This document shows, piece after piece, positions 33,353 to 44,762 of a stretch of DNA of 64,000 nt (positions within the stretch are counted from its first letter, which is position 1; each line of letters opens with the position of its first letter). This DNA comes from Hydrangea macrophylla. Taxonomy: Eukaryota; Streptophyta; Magnoliopsida; Cornales; Hydrangeaceae. The translations under genes and the position numbers were made by a program. Below the pieces are notes generated by a model, which was not told the DNA's origin, searched no databases, and saw only the letters and a list, made by a program, of their open reading frames with translations. The stretch spans positions 63,970,010 through 64,034,009 of the forward strand of contig CM066983.1 in NCBI GenBank assembly GCA_033977485.1. The letters run 5' to 3'.

Positions 33353-35385
33353 TAGGACCACTTTCAATAATGATGGAGACGAGACCACTTCAATATCCTG
33401 TAACAAAAATCAAGTGGTCTACCATTTGGGATGTGAAATTGGAGAAGAAAAATAGGAAAGTGGTGAAATGTTGACTCAAGTGATGATGTGGCAAAAATGG
33501 CATGTGCCATTTCTTGTGCCTAATATGGCACGACATGCCATGAAGCAAAATTTTAACAGCCTAATTGGCATGGGTTTGAGTGCCATATTTGGTCTGTCAT
33601 ACCAAATAATGGAATTAGCATTAGAATTGAGTGGTGGGCTGGAGTTGTCTGAATAAGTATGTTTTAGCACGAAATTGGGATGAATGATTGTATGATGAGT
33701 GCAATTTTGCTCACGTTAAGATTGCTCACCATTTTGCTCACTCTCCCTTTTCTATTGATTAATATAGTGAAGTTTAATAATGGTGTAAAGTACTTATCGT
33801 ACTGTATCAACTAGTGAGAAAAGATAGTAAACAATTTTGACAATTTTGAGATGAGAAAGAAAGTATTCTTATACGGAGTAATAGAATGATTAGAATCTAC
33901 TTAATTGACTTGAATTGAATCTATGACTATGAGTGAGTTTTCTAGGCAAAAAAAAAATACAAAGAATCTTAGTGAGTACAACTCAGCACCGAATTTTGTA
34001 CACTTTTTAAGTCCACGTGTTACTTCCTCCCACACCCAAGTCATTCCAACCAAACGTTGCCACGTATCACAACATTCTCACTGATCAAAAGAATATTGTA
34101 CACAATGCATCAACCCCAAGATCTTTAATACGGTGCGGTGTCGTATTGGAGGGGAACACACGCAGCTAAACTTCGACTCCGAGTCTCCGACGCGTCTCAG
34201 CATGCGCAAAATCGTTTTAATTTAAACGATCCGTTTTAGCAACCCCAAAAAATATATTAAAATCATCTTTATGACCATCTTGTCCTGGGCTTTCTGAAAA
34301 ATACCAGTAGATCCTAAGTGCTTTAGACTCTAGAGGGTTGGGATTCATTTATTGTGTGGGGGGTAATTTTGGGAAAATTGGTTGATGTAGAGGCATTACA
34401 ATTTAAAATCACGACAAACAAACATACCTAGCCAGGCTAGCCAGAAAGCGATTGGTCGATGAACTAAACGACGTCGGGGCGAGTACGGTCACTCTCACTC
34501 GGGAGTGTGGTGTTGACTTTAACTCAACTTCCGATGCAGTTAAACTTTTAAATTAATATTGTCCAAAATGATGAAAATCCCTACAACCTTTAGGCATGGT
34601 GATTTTTTCCGTCCCGCGACGCTCTTAATGGAACGGGTTTGGAGGAGTTATAATAGGAGTATGAGTGGATTTGGTATGAAAAAGCAAAAATTCTATAGGA
34701 GTCGGGGCGGAGTTGGTATACATGAAATACTACCATTTAAAATCCGCCCGTCCCGATTAAATTATTAAGTTACTAAACTACCCTCATAGTTACAATTATT
34801 TACAAAAAATCATGGCATATATTTACATCTCTTTGTCTTCAGTATTAATATTTAATTTCTGAATTGTGATTAACAAATTTATAATCATTTGCGTGAGTGA
34901 TTTTTAGGAAATCAAGCCAAAATATAAGTGGGTTTTGAATTATAAAAGAGCATTTAATTTTGGAATGGTGATTAGCAAATGGAGTAGGAGTGTAATAGGA
35001 GTACCCGATAGTAAGCGGAGTAGGAGTTGGTATTTTACTTAAACGGGACGGGGCGGAGTCGGAGTAGGAGGAAAATAAACGGAGTAGGAGTTGATGTAGG
35101 GGGACTCCATACCAACTCTGACCCGTTGCCATCCCTAGCTATGAGTTCACAAGTTTAATTGTGGGTCCTACTGCATTGGTCAATGGGGTACTTGGGTTAT
35201 GCTCACACAGGATGAGCAAACTGCATTGGCCAATGGGGTGCTTGGGTTATGCTCACCCAACCCTTAAATGGGTGAGCAAAAATGCACTCTTTGGGCTATA
35301 CGAGGGAATCAAGGTTCGAAATTCACAGGAACCGAAATCCACAGGAGTCGAAGTAAGTTAGTTGAGTGGAATAGATTTTACGGTG
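33353..35385. other. Intergenic DNA with a local tandem duplication
   Basis: No gene is recognisable. CTGCATTGGTCAATGGGGTA...GGGTTATGCTCAC (35170-35210) is repeated at 35221-35260. A segment from about 34588 to 35136 begins TTAGGCATGGTGA and ends in GTTGCCATCCCTA, so it may be another hAT-like element, but no duplication was found. It is rich in GGAGTAGGAGT words. Confidence 0.45.
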
Positions 35386-35550
35386 AATATTGTTAGAGTC
35401 ACAAAAGAGTCGTAAAGAGATGCTCATAAAACTATATGGCATCTCGATCATGTGGCAGTAGGATCCAACTCTGTCACATAAGTGCTACATGAGATGCCAC
35501 ATCTTTTTGTGAACATCTCTTTGTGACTTTTTCATGACTCTAGCATTACT
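35386..35550. mobile_element. Hairpin MITE
   Basis: The left arm GTTAGAGTCACAAAAGAGTC...GAGATGCTCATAAAA pairs with the right arm TTTTTGTGAACATCTC...GACTCTAGCATTAC. A TGGCATCTCGATCATG/ACATGAGATGCCA inner pair continues the hairpin. A shortened relative lies in PIN intron 4. Confidence 0.75.
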
Positions 35551-35940
35551 CTTTTACGGTAGTGCCGAAGTAAGTTTTTAGTTTGGTGTGAATTTGAATT
35601 TTACCGTTAATTTGCCTTCAAACTTAACTAGTACAAGTACTATGGGGTTGGTACATGGACTCTAACTGTTGCTCATTTTTTACTTTGATAAAACTATAAA
35701 AGATAAACAATCTGGAATATTGGCGAAAATCCCAAATTCGCACAAAAGATTATGAGGGATTTGTCCATCCGAAGAAAAAAAAAACGACGTTTTCTCTAAG
35801 TAAAATCACAATACAAGTAACTTTTTCTAGAACATCATGAAAAAAAATATCAAGTAGACCCTTAATTTTGTAGTGGACTAATAGTTTTTCTCCTACTCCG
35901 TTAGTTAAACATTAGTTGACTTTTAATCTTTACATCAAGA

Positions 35941-36110
35941 GTAATATTTGGAGCACAACCTTCATACAACTTTCATACAACCTCCCCAAAAGATGTGTCT
36001 ATCTCTCTCCTGTGATGTCACTGGATCCCATAGTGACACAGGAAAGAGATAGACACATCTTTTGGGGAGGTTGTATGAAAGTTGTATGAAAGTTGTGCCC
36101 CAAGTATTAC
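35941..36110. mobile_element. Hairpin MITE, near-perfect inverted repeat
   Basis: 170 bp. The left end GTAATATTTGGAGCACAAC pairs with the right end GTTGTGCCCCAAGTATTAC, and pairing continues through CTATCTCTCTCCTGTG to a short GGATCC-centred loop. Such a transcript would form a long hairpin suited to small-RNA production (inference). Confidence 0.85.
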
Positions 36111-37323
36111 CCTTACATCAAATATCAATTCCAAGGTCGATCAATAATTAACATTTTAATATGTACATGAAAGTATTTTTCTTTTTCGATCTAATGATAA
36201 ATTAATGTGACCTTTATAATGTGTTGATCTGTAAACTAAACTTCAAATTATTATTTTTTTATGTGCATATTGATACTTTTGCTTGCAATACTAACATATT
36301 AGAGTTTCAGACAGTGAGGTCAGTGTAATTTTTCGTACCACATGATCGAAAGATCCATTTGTTTTGATCTTATATAAGGGACAGTCACTGTTAATCCCAA
36401 AAACAAATTAAAATACATAATTTCTTAATTTGCTTGTGCATATATTAATTAGAGTGGGACTTGTTTGGGACAAAATTATTTCTCTTATGGTTGATTCTTT
36501 CTGGTTTGTTTTTTCTATTTTCACAATACTGTTAGTAGTTGGTTATTAATTAATATCCAAGGATTTAATTTGAAATATCATATCCTTTGGTCCAATGCTA
36601 TAAAAGAGTGAGTCCTAGCTAGGCTACAAAGATATTCCTAGCCAACTTCATTGTTTTTTCATAGAAAAAATTTACAGTTCACGAGATAGGAACAAATACT
36701 TCTATACATTTTTTTATGTACTTCAAGTGTTATTAGTCTACTGGTATAAGTGTCACTATATGGCACATTAATATTTTGTAAAATAATTAAAGAAAAGTAC
36801 CTAAGAAAATAGAGTGAATTGTTATTCCGCGAGATACAATGTATGAAGACATACTAGTTTAAACTTTACTCATGATTTATTGAAAGTAGTAATAGCAAGA
36901 GCACTAGTACTAGCTTTAATTTTTTATTTTTAGCTCACCTAGTGAACGCAAAAGGAGAAAGAAATTGCTAGATTCATACAGTGAATTATATACTTTTTTC
37001 ACACACAATTTTAAATATTTGTACTTTATGCTGTTTGATTTTTTTATATTTTTTGTACCCCACTTATATAGCACATGCTACACACATTTAAAACTGTATG
37101 TGAAAACAAAAATATGATTCACTGTGTAAGTCTAGTAGTGCTCAAATGAGAATATATAAAAGATAATTGATAAATGAAGTTCATTGCCAGTATTTTTGTT
37201 GAAACTAAGATACATAGAGTTTGAAATTATCTAGAAAATGGAATGCATTTTTGAGCTTTTCTCTATTTCTTCTTTTTTTTCTTCTTTCTTTCTTTTTTTT
37301 TTTTTTTCCTTAAGAGCGGGGAG
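36111..37323. other. Intergenic AT-rich DNA, nothing recognisable
   Basis: Short ORFs only. A pyrimidine tract (37257-37310) precedes the insertion site of the nested element. Confidence 0.5.
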
Positions 37324-37328
37324 GGGTG

Positions 37329-37899
37329 TGTGTATGGAATTTAACACGCGGAATCAAATTTCTCTAAATAAACACACACACATAAGCAATAATTAAACAT
37401 GCACACTAAAAAAAGACACAGATTTCTACGTGATTCGGTCAAACACCTGCCTACGTCCACATCCGAGAGATCCATTCTTTCACTATTGAGTAAAACATGG
37501 TACAAGTTACATTGATTAAATCCCATAACCCAAATAGAAGACCCTTGTACTCTCCCCCACTCAATACCCTAAAGAACCTGACACAATTAATCACTGTAAT
37601 ATAGAGAAATCATAAAGATAAAGAAATACCCATCCGTACCTCACATCCCTATCATTTTGAACAACCCTCACAGAAAACCCCATTGATTAATATCTCTCTT
37701 ACCCTAGACCATGCACCCCCATGAGGGGAGACCCCCAACTTGGTACACCAATATCCCCTTATATAGGGTTTATGACCTATTACTTGTTGGACAAGTAATA
37801 CAACTCTAGCACAACTGAAATCAAATTACAATAGGAATCTAGCCAAATCATAATCTCTAAATTAATGGGATTATCCCACATGTGATATATATCGCAATA
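37329..37899 (-). repeat. 3' LTR of the outermost element
   Basis: Its plus-strand left end TGTGTATGGAATTTAACACG corresponds to 39067 onward, and its right part (GAAATACCCATCC...CATATGTGATATATATCGCAA) corresponds to 57142-57443. This intact copy shows what the other LTR looked like before insertion. Around the target it reads CATAAAGATAAAGAAATACCC. Confidence 0.85.
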
Positions 37900-37909
37900 A
37901 TCACCCCCT

Positions 37910-39052
37910 ATATCATATGTGGGGAAACTGTCCAATCATTCTATCACACATAACCAGCACCCCCTCAACCGGAGCACCCACAAAGTCGACCACTTTGCAA
38001 CCGTTTACCATTAACCGTTTTCTGTACCAGCTTGCACACCCTGAATCAACTTGGTCTGAACACCTCCGATTCGTCAAACCGTGGCCAATACATGTGCAAC
38101 TGCACCGAGTTAATTATACCCATTAACTCCACCATAGAAGAGCCTCGATTCCTCTTTCCCCCAGCAGGATTTCCCCTCATCATCGTCTGAACTGTGAACA
38201 AACCATCGACGCACTCACTTATATAAGAATTTTTCATCGAGGACTTGGGAGTTTCTACTCTACCAACCAGACGACACAAACCATCCACACTTCTCTCAAC
38301 CGCCGTGTGTGATTTCAGCAATAATATTGGATTCCTCCGCAACTTTGGGATCAATATCACACCACCCAAATTGCGAACCTGCTCCAAAAATATTTGATCA
38401 CCGTTCCTACGTGCAGTATCCTAATAATTACCTCTGTCGGATAATTGCGCATGTGTCTGCCCCCGTCTTCTTGGAACCCATCAAATTATTTTCTCCAGAA
38501 GCACATACTTATCGTACCCGGAATCTAACAACCCAAGAGAAATGTCTGTATGAGTGGAATGTGAGAACTTCTCCACCATACACAACCTGCTACATCATAG
38601 TAGCATTACAATTATTTTTCTACCCTAGATCCCAACCTGCTGCAATATATATAGGATCTATCACTAAGAAAAATAAATTCCAATCCCTACAGAATCTCAC
38701 AAATATGCACCTATCAATGAATCTGCAATGCCTAAAAACCTTGAGAACCACCTCTGATCCGATCTCCAAACAACATAGCTTGTCCGCACAAGCTCCATGA
38801 AATTCCAACCAATCATGATTCAAATTTCGCTACACCATGTCACATAGAATAATCTACCATGAAAAACTTCAAAAAAAAAAACAAATATGAAGCCTATCAT
38901 TCACGGGACCATGACCATGACAACCGTCACCATGTTACTAACATGTTCACTTGTTCCTTTTTTTTTTCTTCATCTCGTGTTATCTTTTAACCACCATGTT
39001 GCTAATCTCCACTGTTACCGTGCGCCTCTGTCACCATGATCTCACCAACCTG
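37910..39052 (-). other. Internal region of the outermost element
   Basis: The longest minus-strand frame is 38387-38046 (113 codons, MEQVRNLGGVILIPKLRRN), with no domain I recognise. It is not supported as gag or pol. The rest is stop-rich. Confidence 0.5.
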
Positions 39053-39064
39053 GCTCTAATACCA
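39053..39064 (-). other. Primer-binding site (tRNA-Met type, one mismatch)
   Basis: The minus strand reads TGGTATTAGAGC, 2 bp from the LTR edge. It fixes the orientation. Confidence 0.8.
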
Positions 39065-39066
39065 CT

Positions 39067-39359
39067 TGTAGGAAATTTAACACGCAGAACCAAATTCTCC
39101 AAAATAAACACACACACATGAGAAGTAATTAAACATGCACATCAAAGAAAAGACACATAGATTTCTACGTGGTTCGGTCAAACACCTGCCTACATCCACA
39201 CCTGAGAGATCCATTATTTCACTATTGAGTAAAACATGGTACAAGTTACATGGATTAAATCCCATAACCCAAATACAAGACCCTTGTACACTCTCCACTA
39301 AATACCCTAAAGAACCTGACACAATTAATCACTATAACATAGAGAAATCATAGAGCTAA
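39067..39359 (-). repeat. 5' LTR of the outermost element, left segment
   Basis: Starts TGTAGGAAATTTAACACG and is collinear with 37329-37620 until it stops at the TAA before the CACTA end. Confidence 0.9.
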
Positions 39360-39902
39360 CACTACAAGAAAAAAAAACCCTTTTATGACTTTTTTAATTT
39401 TGGGCTGATGACTATTTAAACAAAAAAGTCATAAAAAGTATTTTTTTCTAACATATATGACTTTTTTTTTACAAATATAGTCATAAGATTGGTAAGTGGT
39501 GTTTAATTTATGACCTTTTTTTTTATTAGTCATAAATATTCTTTATTTTTATGACTCTTTTTTTTTTTTTTTTTGAGTTCTAAAATCAATCGTATGTATT
39601 GTTTTTGGGGATAATAGTGAAAAAAAATAATATGATAAGATTTTTTAATATCAAGATTCTTGATTAGGGAAAGGTCCTCTGTACAAAAATATTAAATGAA
39701 ATTTTGCTTAAATCAACTTTTGAGGGACTAGTTTTTAATATTTTTTAAATTAGACCATTAACACTTGATAGTTACTTTTAGTGTCAAAAATTTAGATTTT
39801 ACTAAGAATCATATTAGATTTTTTATGACGGTTTTTTGAAAATTGTCATAAATAATAAGAACTTTTTTTGACAGGTTTTTTAAAAGTGTCATATACAATA
39901 AG
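39360..39902. repeat. CACTA left subterminal region
   Basis: TTTATGACTTTTTT-type words occur at about 39380, 39460, 39510 and 39550. From about 39515 the sequence matches the tandem units at 52245-52990 (for example GATTCTTGATTAGGGAAAGG), so the first unit lies here and was interrupted by the insertion at 39903. Confidence 0.75.
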
Positions 39903-40608
39903 TGATGATGCCAAAATTTGGTAAGAGTAAAAGTAGAGCAAATTAAGGAGAGAGAGATTGAGAGACTATTTTTTGTATGTGGTTCGACCCTGTTAATGAA
40001 GGTACCTACGTCCACGGGTGTGTCTGAGCACGTTCACTAGTAGATCACCGGCGGGCCTGGTGAGCCAACAAAGAGGGGCGGCACTGCCAGTAATACCGGC
40101 CGGGTGTATGCGTATAATGGTGAATTTCATAGAGGTGCTATGTAGACTAAAGAGTTGGCGCTTTTAATGGGGGGTGAGAGGTCTCTTTTATAGATGTAAG
40201 AGACCTACTCGTACATGGATAAGGAAATATAATCCATTTAGAATGTGATTGACACCAATCAAGTAAGTTTCCTAATTGTATTAGGATTGATTGACATTAA
40301 TTGTGGGGGTTTCCTAATTGGATTAGGAAATAATTTGCACTTTCCATTAGTCTCCTAACTTGAGTAGGAAACTACCCGTAATGCTCGGGATCACGCCTGT
40401 GATGCTCGGGATCATGCCTGTGGGCCCGGATGGGCTGTTCTCGCGGTGGGATGTGTCTGTGCGGTTTTCCCGACCTGTTGGCCGGGTCGTTGATGAACCG
40501 CTCGGGATGATGCTTGTCCGAAGAGTTGTGCATGATTTGATCGGGACATGGACTCACTGATGGTTTGAACCGCTCGGTCATAGGATAGAGCCAAATTTGG
40601 GTGTATCA
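39903..40608 (-). repeat. 3' LTR of the gag-only element
   Basis: Same length as the right LTR and nearly identical. Small ORFs within it (such as 40360-40560) recur in the other LTR only because the two are copies. Confidence 0.95.
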
Positions 40609-40740
40609 GCTGTCCACCATTTCTAAGGTTGGCCAGATGCTATATCGGGGCAAGTTTGGAAATCAGTTTTATGTCACTTGCCACTGTCGGAGTGCTTGAG
40701 GAAGCTGCCTCGAGGCTTCTGAGCCTGGTGAGTCCTCCGA

Positions 40741-41642
40741 AACTGACTGAGAGTTGAGACCCAGCCTAGCTCGGGACCTTTAGGTGCTTGGGAACTGACC
40801 GGGAGTTGAGACCCGGCCTAATTCGGAGTCTTTGAATGCTCGGGAAGTGACCGAGAGTTGAGACTCGGCGTACTTCGGAGTCCTTTTTCCTTGAGTTAGC
40901 TCCCATGATGGTTATCTTCTGCCGGTAAACCTTCATCAAGGCTGTGGGTAGAAGGATTTTACCATGTTGGAAAAGCCGACCTAAAGCGTATTGCTCTAGG
41001 GTCCTTTTTTATATGAACTCCCCAGGATGGTTGACTTCCGCCCAGCCAGCCTTCGTCAAGGCTGTTGGGAGAAGAGCTTGACCATGTTGGTGGAGCCGAC
41101 CTAAATCACGTTGCTTTAAGGTCCTTTTGCTCCTCTATCGTCGGCCAACCTAAGAGATTTTAGTCACCTCTATCGTCGGTCTGGACCTAAGTGGAGTTAA
41201 TATCTCTGAGTACTATAGGTGCTCGGGTTGTCCAAGATTTTGACTTGGTTATCCGCTAGGCCTGTAGATACCCGGTGTGATTACCTGTTTAGTTCACTAC
41301 GTCGTCTTGCCCCCCAAGCTTTTGCTAAGACGAGGGTCTTACAGAGGCTATGATCTGTAGGTAACCGACCTGGAACATGGTGGTTGCAGGGTCTTTTGAA
41401 GCTTGCCATCATCAGCCACCTAGGGGGTTTGCCCCCATCGTCGGTTGGACCTAAGCGAAGCCGATGCCTCGGGCGTGACCCCGAGGTCTTTGGTGCCTGG
41501 GTTCGGAGCCCGAGGTCTTTTGTGACTGGGTTCGGAGCCCGAGGTCTTTTTAGTGCCTGAGTTCGGAGCTCGAGGTCTTCTTCGTGCCTCGAGGTTAGGC
41601 CCGAGGTCTTTGTATGCCTCGGGATTAGGCCCGAGGTCTTTT
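40741..41642. repeat. Tandem repeats in the interior of the gag-only element
   Basis: Three successive arrays are seen: a unit of about 52 bp with CTGACCGGGAGTTGAGACCC, three copies (40741-40885); a unit of about 118 bp with AAGGCTGT...CCATGTTGG...GCCGACCTAAA, two copies (about 40893-41130); and a unit of about 32 bp with GGAGCCCGAGGTCTTT, about six copies (41478-41642). They occupy the place where pol would lie in a complete element. Confidence 0.8.
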
Positions 41643-41666
41643 TATGAGCTCTCTGACGATCGGTGG

Positions 41667-43282
41667 TGTTAGGGATATATACTAAAAGCCATGCTTTATG
41701 TAGTTAATTTATTATTTTAATAAAATCAGTTATTCCATTTTTATGAGAATCTGTGTGGGCAATGTTTGTATTATATTATTTATTTAATATTATGCATGTG
41801 TGTCTCTCATTCTACATAGTAGGTGGTTTGGTGTGTAGCGTTCGGCTTACACACGGAAGATCAGACCACCAGATATTGTAGAATGTAAGATTTTGGTTTA
41901 CAGTCTTAGATGGGATTGGACACACCATCGGTAGGACTGCAGCATGGTGTTGTAGTAGGTTTGTCTTGACTGCGGGAAACAGTACAGTTTCAACTCACTA
42001 TGCTGATACACTTTGTGTATTAAACAGGACCGACTTGGGGTAATTATCTTTATACTGACTTGTAAGATAATTAATACCTCATGTCTATTATGAGTGCTTA
42101 TGCTCTAAATCCTAAGTTAGTTTATAGACACGTACATTTGATATTTACACTTTGATCCCTAAACGGGTGAGATCCTTAAATGGGTCAATATCTCATTGGA
42201 TTGGGTGGCAATATTAATTGTGTGGTGGATATTAATTAATGATGGAATCCATGTCTCAATTTTGGGATTGATGATATCCCCTTGAGAAAGCTTATAAGTT
42301 TTGATTATGTCAAACCCTGCAGGTGGATTTTGTATCCGACATATCAGAGAAGTTAAGGAGAGGATCTCAAGGAATTTTAAGAGATTAATTAAATATGATT
42401 GTCAGTAATTATATTTAATTAATGGATATCTGTAATCTTAACATGGGGAGATAATAAGCATTTAATAACATGGAGCTCGAAGTATATTTTTGAGATAAGG
42501 GTAGGAGTGCAATTATAATTCTTTAGTGGTATGAATTATAATTTATGGAAATAGGAATCTGATTCAGTTTGAATTAGGGTTTCCTAATTCCATAAGGAAG
42601 CCTATTCCTTATTGACTTCTTATGGTCCCTATCGTAGCCTATATATATGCTGCCTTGGCTCTTCTTTTAGGTTGCATGATTTCACATTCTAAGCTTCCCT
42701 TGACCTCCTAGCTTTCTTCTAGAACGGTTTCCACCAAACCCTAGTCTCTGTGAGCATTCAAGAGACATAGGAGTGAAGATCGCTAGCGTCGAACAACACT
42801 CACTAAAAGAACTTCGGACTGCTCGATACTGATCGAAAGTTGTTGAAATTTTTACACGACGTTCCTGACGTCGAGACGGAGCTGCTGTAAAAAATTCAAG
42901 TAAATCGGAGATCGTTTAGTCCTCCTGACGAACACATCTTTGTCGGATCAATGTGATCGGGATTGAATCATCACATCAATCAAAGAGAGTGTTATAACTG
43001 GGATTAGAAAATAGAACGTAAAGAGGGAAGAGCAGAAAACATAAAGGATTTCGAAAGAGCCCACACTCAGTTCGATATTCTGGCAGCAAAGGAATACGGT
43101 AGAAGATCGTGAGCTGTTATCGAGCCCGTGTTCTCGATTCGTCTACTACAGCAATCCGTTTTTGCAGTTCAAGGTAACCCTAGTTTCCGCTCTTGTAGGG
43201 TTATTGTAGCTCTCACCTAACTTTTTTGCAGTACCAACTTATACGCACTGTCAACGGATTCTGGGAACGCAGTTTCCTAACA
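41667..43282 (+). repeat. 5' LTR of the copia element
   Basis: 1616 bp, with TG...CA ends and a 6-bp terminal inverted repeat (TGTTAG/CTAACA). Confidence 0.95.
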
Positions 43283-43283
43283 G

Positions 43284-43295
43284 TGGTATCAGAGC
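43284..43295 (+). other. Primer-binding site (initiator tRNA-Met)
   Basis: TGGTATCAGAGC, 1 bp after the 5' LTR. Confidence 0.95.
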
Positions 43296-44762
43296 AACGT
43301 TGATTCTGCGTATGGGTTGGACGCAACCATGTTGTCCAATAAAACATATCTTATGCGTGTTTTGATGGATGGATAGAACGTAGAACTGTGCTAACCCTTG
43401 TTTTGCAGCGTTCTTATTCCACTATTATGGTCACTAGTTTTATGTGATTGGATCCCACGATGGGTTTATTCGTGGTTAATATTGCTGTTTTGATATAGCA
43501 TGTGAACTCCTTTATGGAGGCATAGGATTTGTGTGTATTGGATCCCACGCTTGATTGATGCGTGGTTAGTTTACTGCAAATAAATAGCATGTGAACTCCT
43601 TCATGGAGGCATAGGATTTATGTAATTTATCTCAAGTAAATCCGTGAAGATGGTTCGTGAGAGCAGTTTTACAAGCAATTTCTGAAAGCGATCTGGAAGC
43701 AGTTTCAGAACACAATTTCAGAAGGCAGTTTCAGAAAACTGTTCTGGAAGACAGCTTAACCCCGTGTGTAATGGCGACATAGAGCTAATCGGGTTCAATG
43801 AAGAATTCTTCATAAGAGTTGCAGCTTGACCATAATAGTGGGATTCCTATTTTATTGTGGTTTCCTTATTTATGTGTGATTGAATGATTATTATTGTTTC
43901 ATGTTTAATAAATAGGACAACATGGATAATTGTTCCTAGACCTATTTCAGATGTCTAGCTGCATGTTTAATTTATATTAATTTAAAATGATGGACAACTA
44001 CATGTGTATTTAGAAATAAAACTAATTCCATAATTTGAAAACATAAGTACTTATTTTCTAAAATCATGAGAATATAATAATTTTATTATCTACACATGTG
44101 GGTTTCACAAGTAAGGATGAATTAATCCTTGTTAAGTATTCCATTATTTTTTATTAATTAAATTAAAAGTTTTTCTAAAAAATTATAACCCTCAAATTTT
44201 TTTTTAAATTTTAAGTGGGAGAGGGAATTTATCAAGTATAAATCCCATGGTCTCCATCACTGGTTTGTAGATGATATGATTAATTTTGTGTGATGGCTCT
44301 AGTGCCATCCTCCCCATCGGGTGTAGTTGATCATGGAATCATCGGTACAAACTTCTTTAAAAGAATATTTTGGGTGATTGTTAGTCTGGGTCACCTCTCC
44401 ATCAGAGGTGTTCCTCACGGAACTCTTGACCTAGAATTAAGTGATGGTATACACTTAGCTATAAATAATAATATCCTCTCTATCTGAGTCACTGTTGTTA
44501 TTTATAGGACCAAAGCAAGTCAGCAGTTTAATTTTACTAGGCAAGGTACATCGCCTGGATAGTAAAATTAAAAGGCAATTGCCTATCTGAACAAATGATG
44601 GATAGTATATGGCTTCCCATCGAGTCATACTATTCGCGGTGTATCAGGTTGCTGGCGGATTCCTTTCAAATATGGTAGAGGGAACCAATATTTTCGACTC
44701 GAATCCATAGTAATTTTTGGCCAAATGTAATTATTTATGTTATGTGATTCTCAGGCTTTTAA
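43296..44762 (+). other. Copia leader, non-coding
   Basis: About 1.47 kb between the PBS and gag with no long reading frame. It contains a near-duplicated block (GGATCCCACG...GCATGTGAACTCCTT at about 43448-43515 and 43540-43612) and short CAGTTTCAGAA-type repeats (43660-43750). Confidence 0.7.

Noticed and set aside
34588..35136. Possible hAT element with TTAGGCATGG and CCATCCCTA ends
   Set aside because: The ends match poorly and the flanking 8-mers differ, so I mention it only within the intergenic entry.
40360..40594. ORFs duplicated at 40360-40594 and 51982-52231
   Set aside because: They lie in the two LTRs of one element and are repeated for that reason. No domain is present.
44290..44487. 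65-codon ORF in the copia leader
   Set aside because: Short, in a non-coding leader, with no retroelement or host domain.
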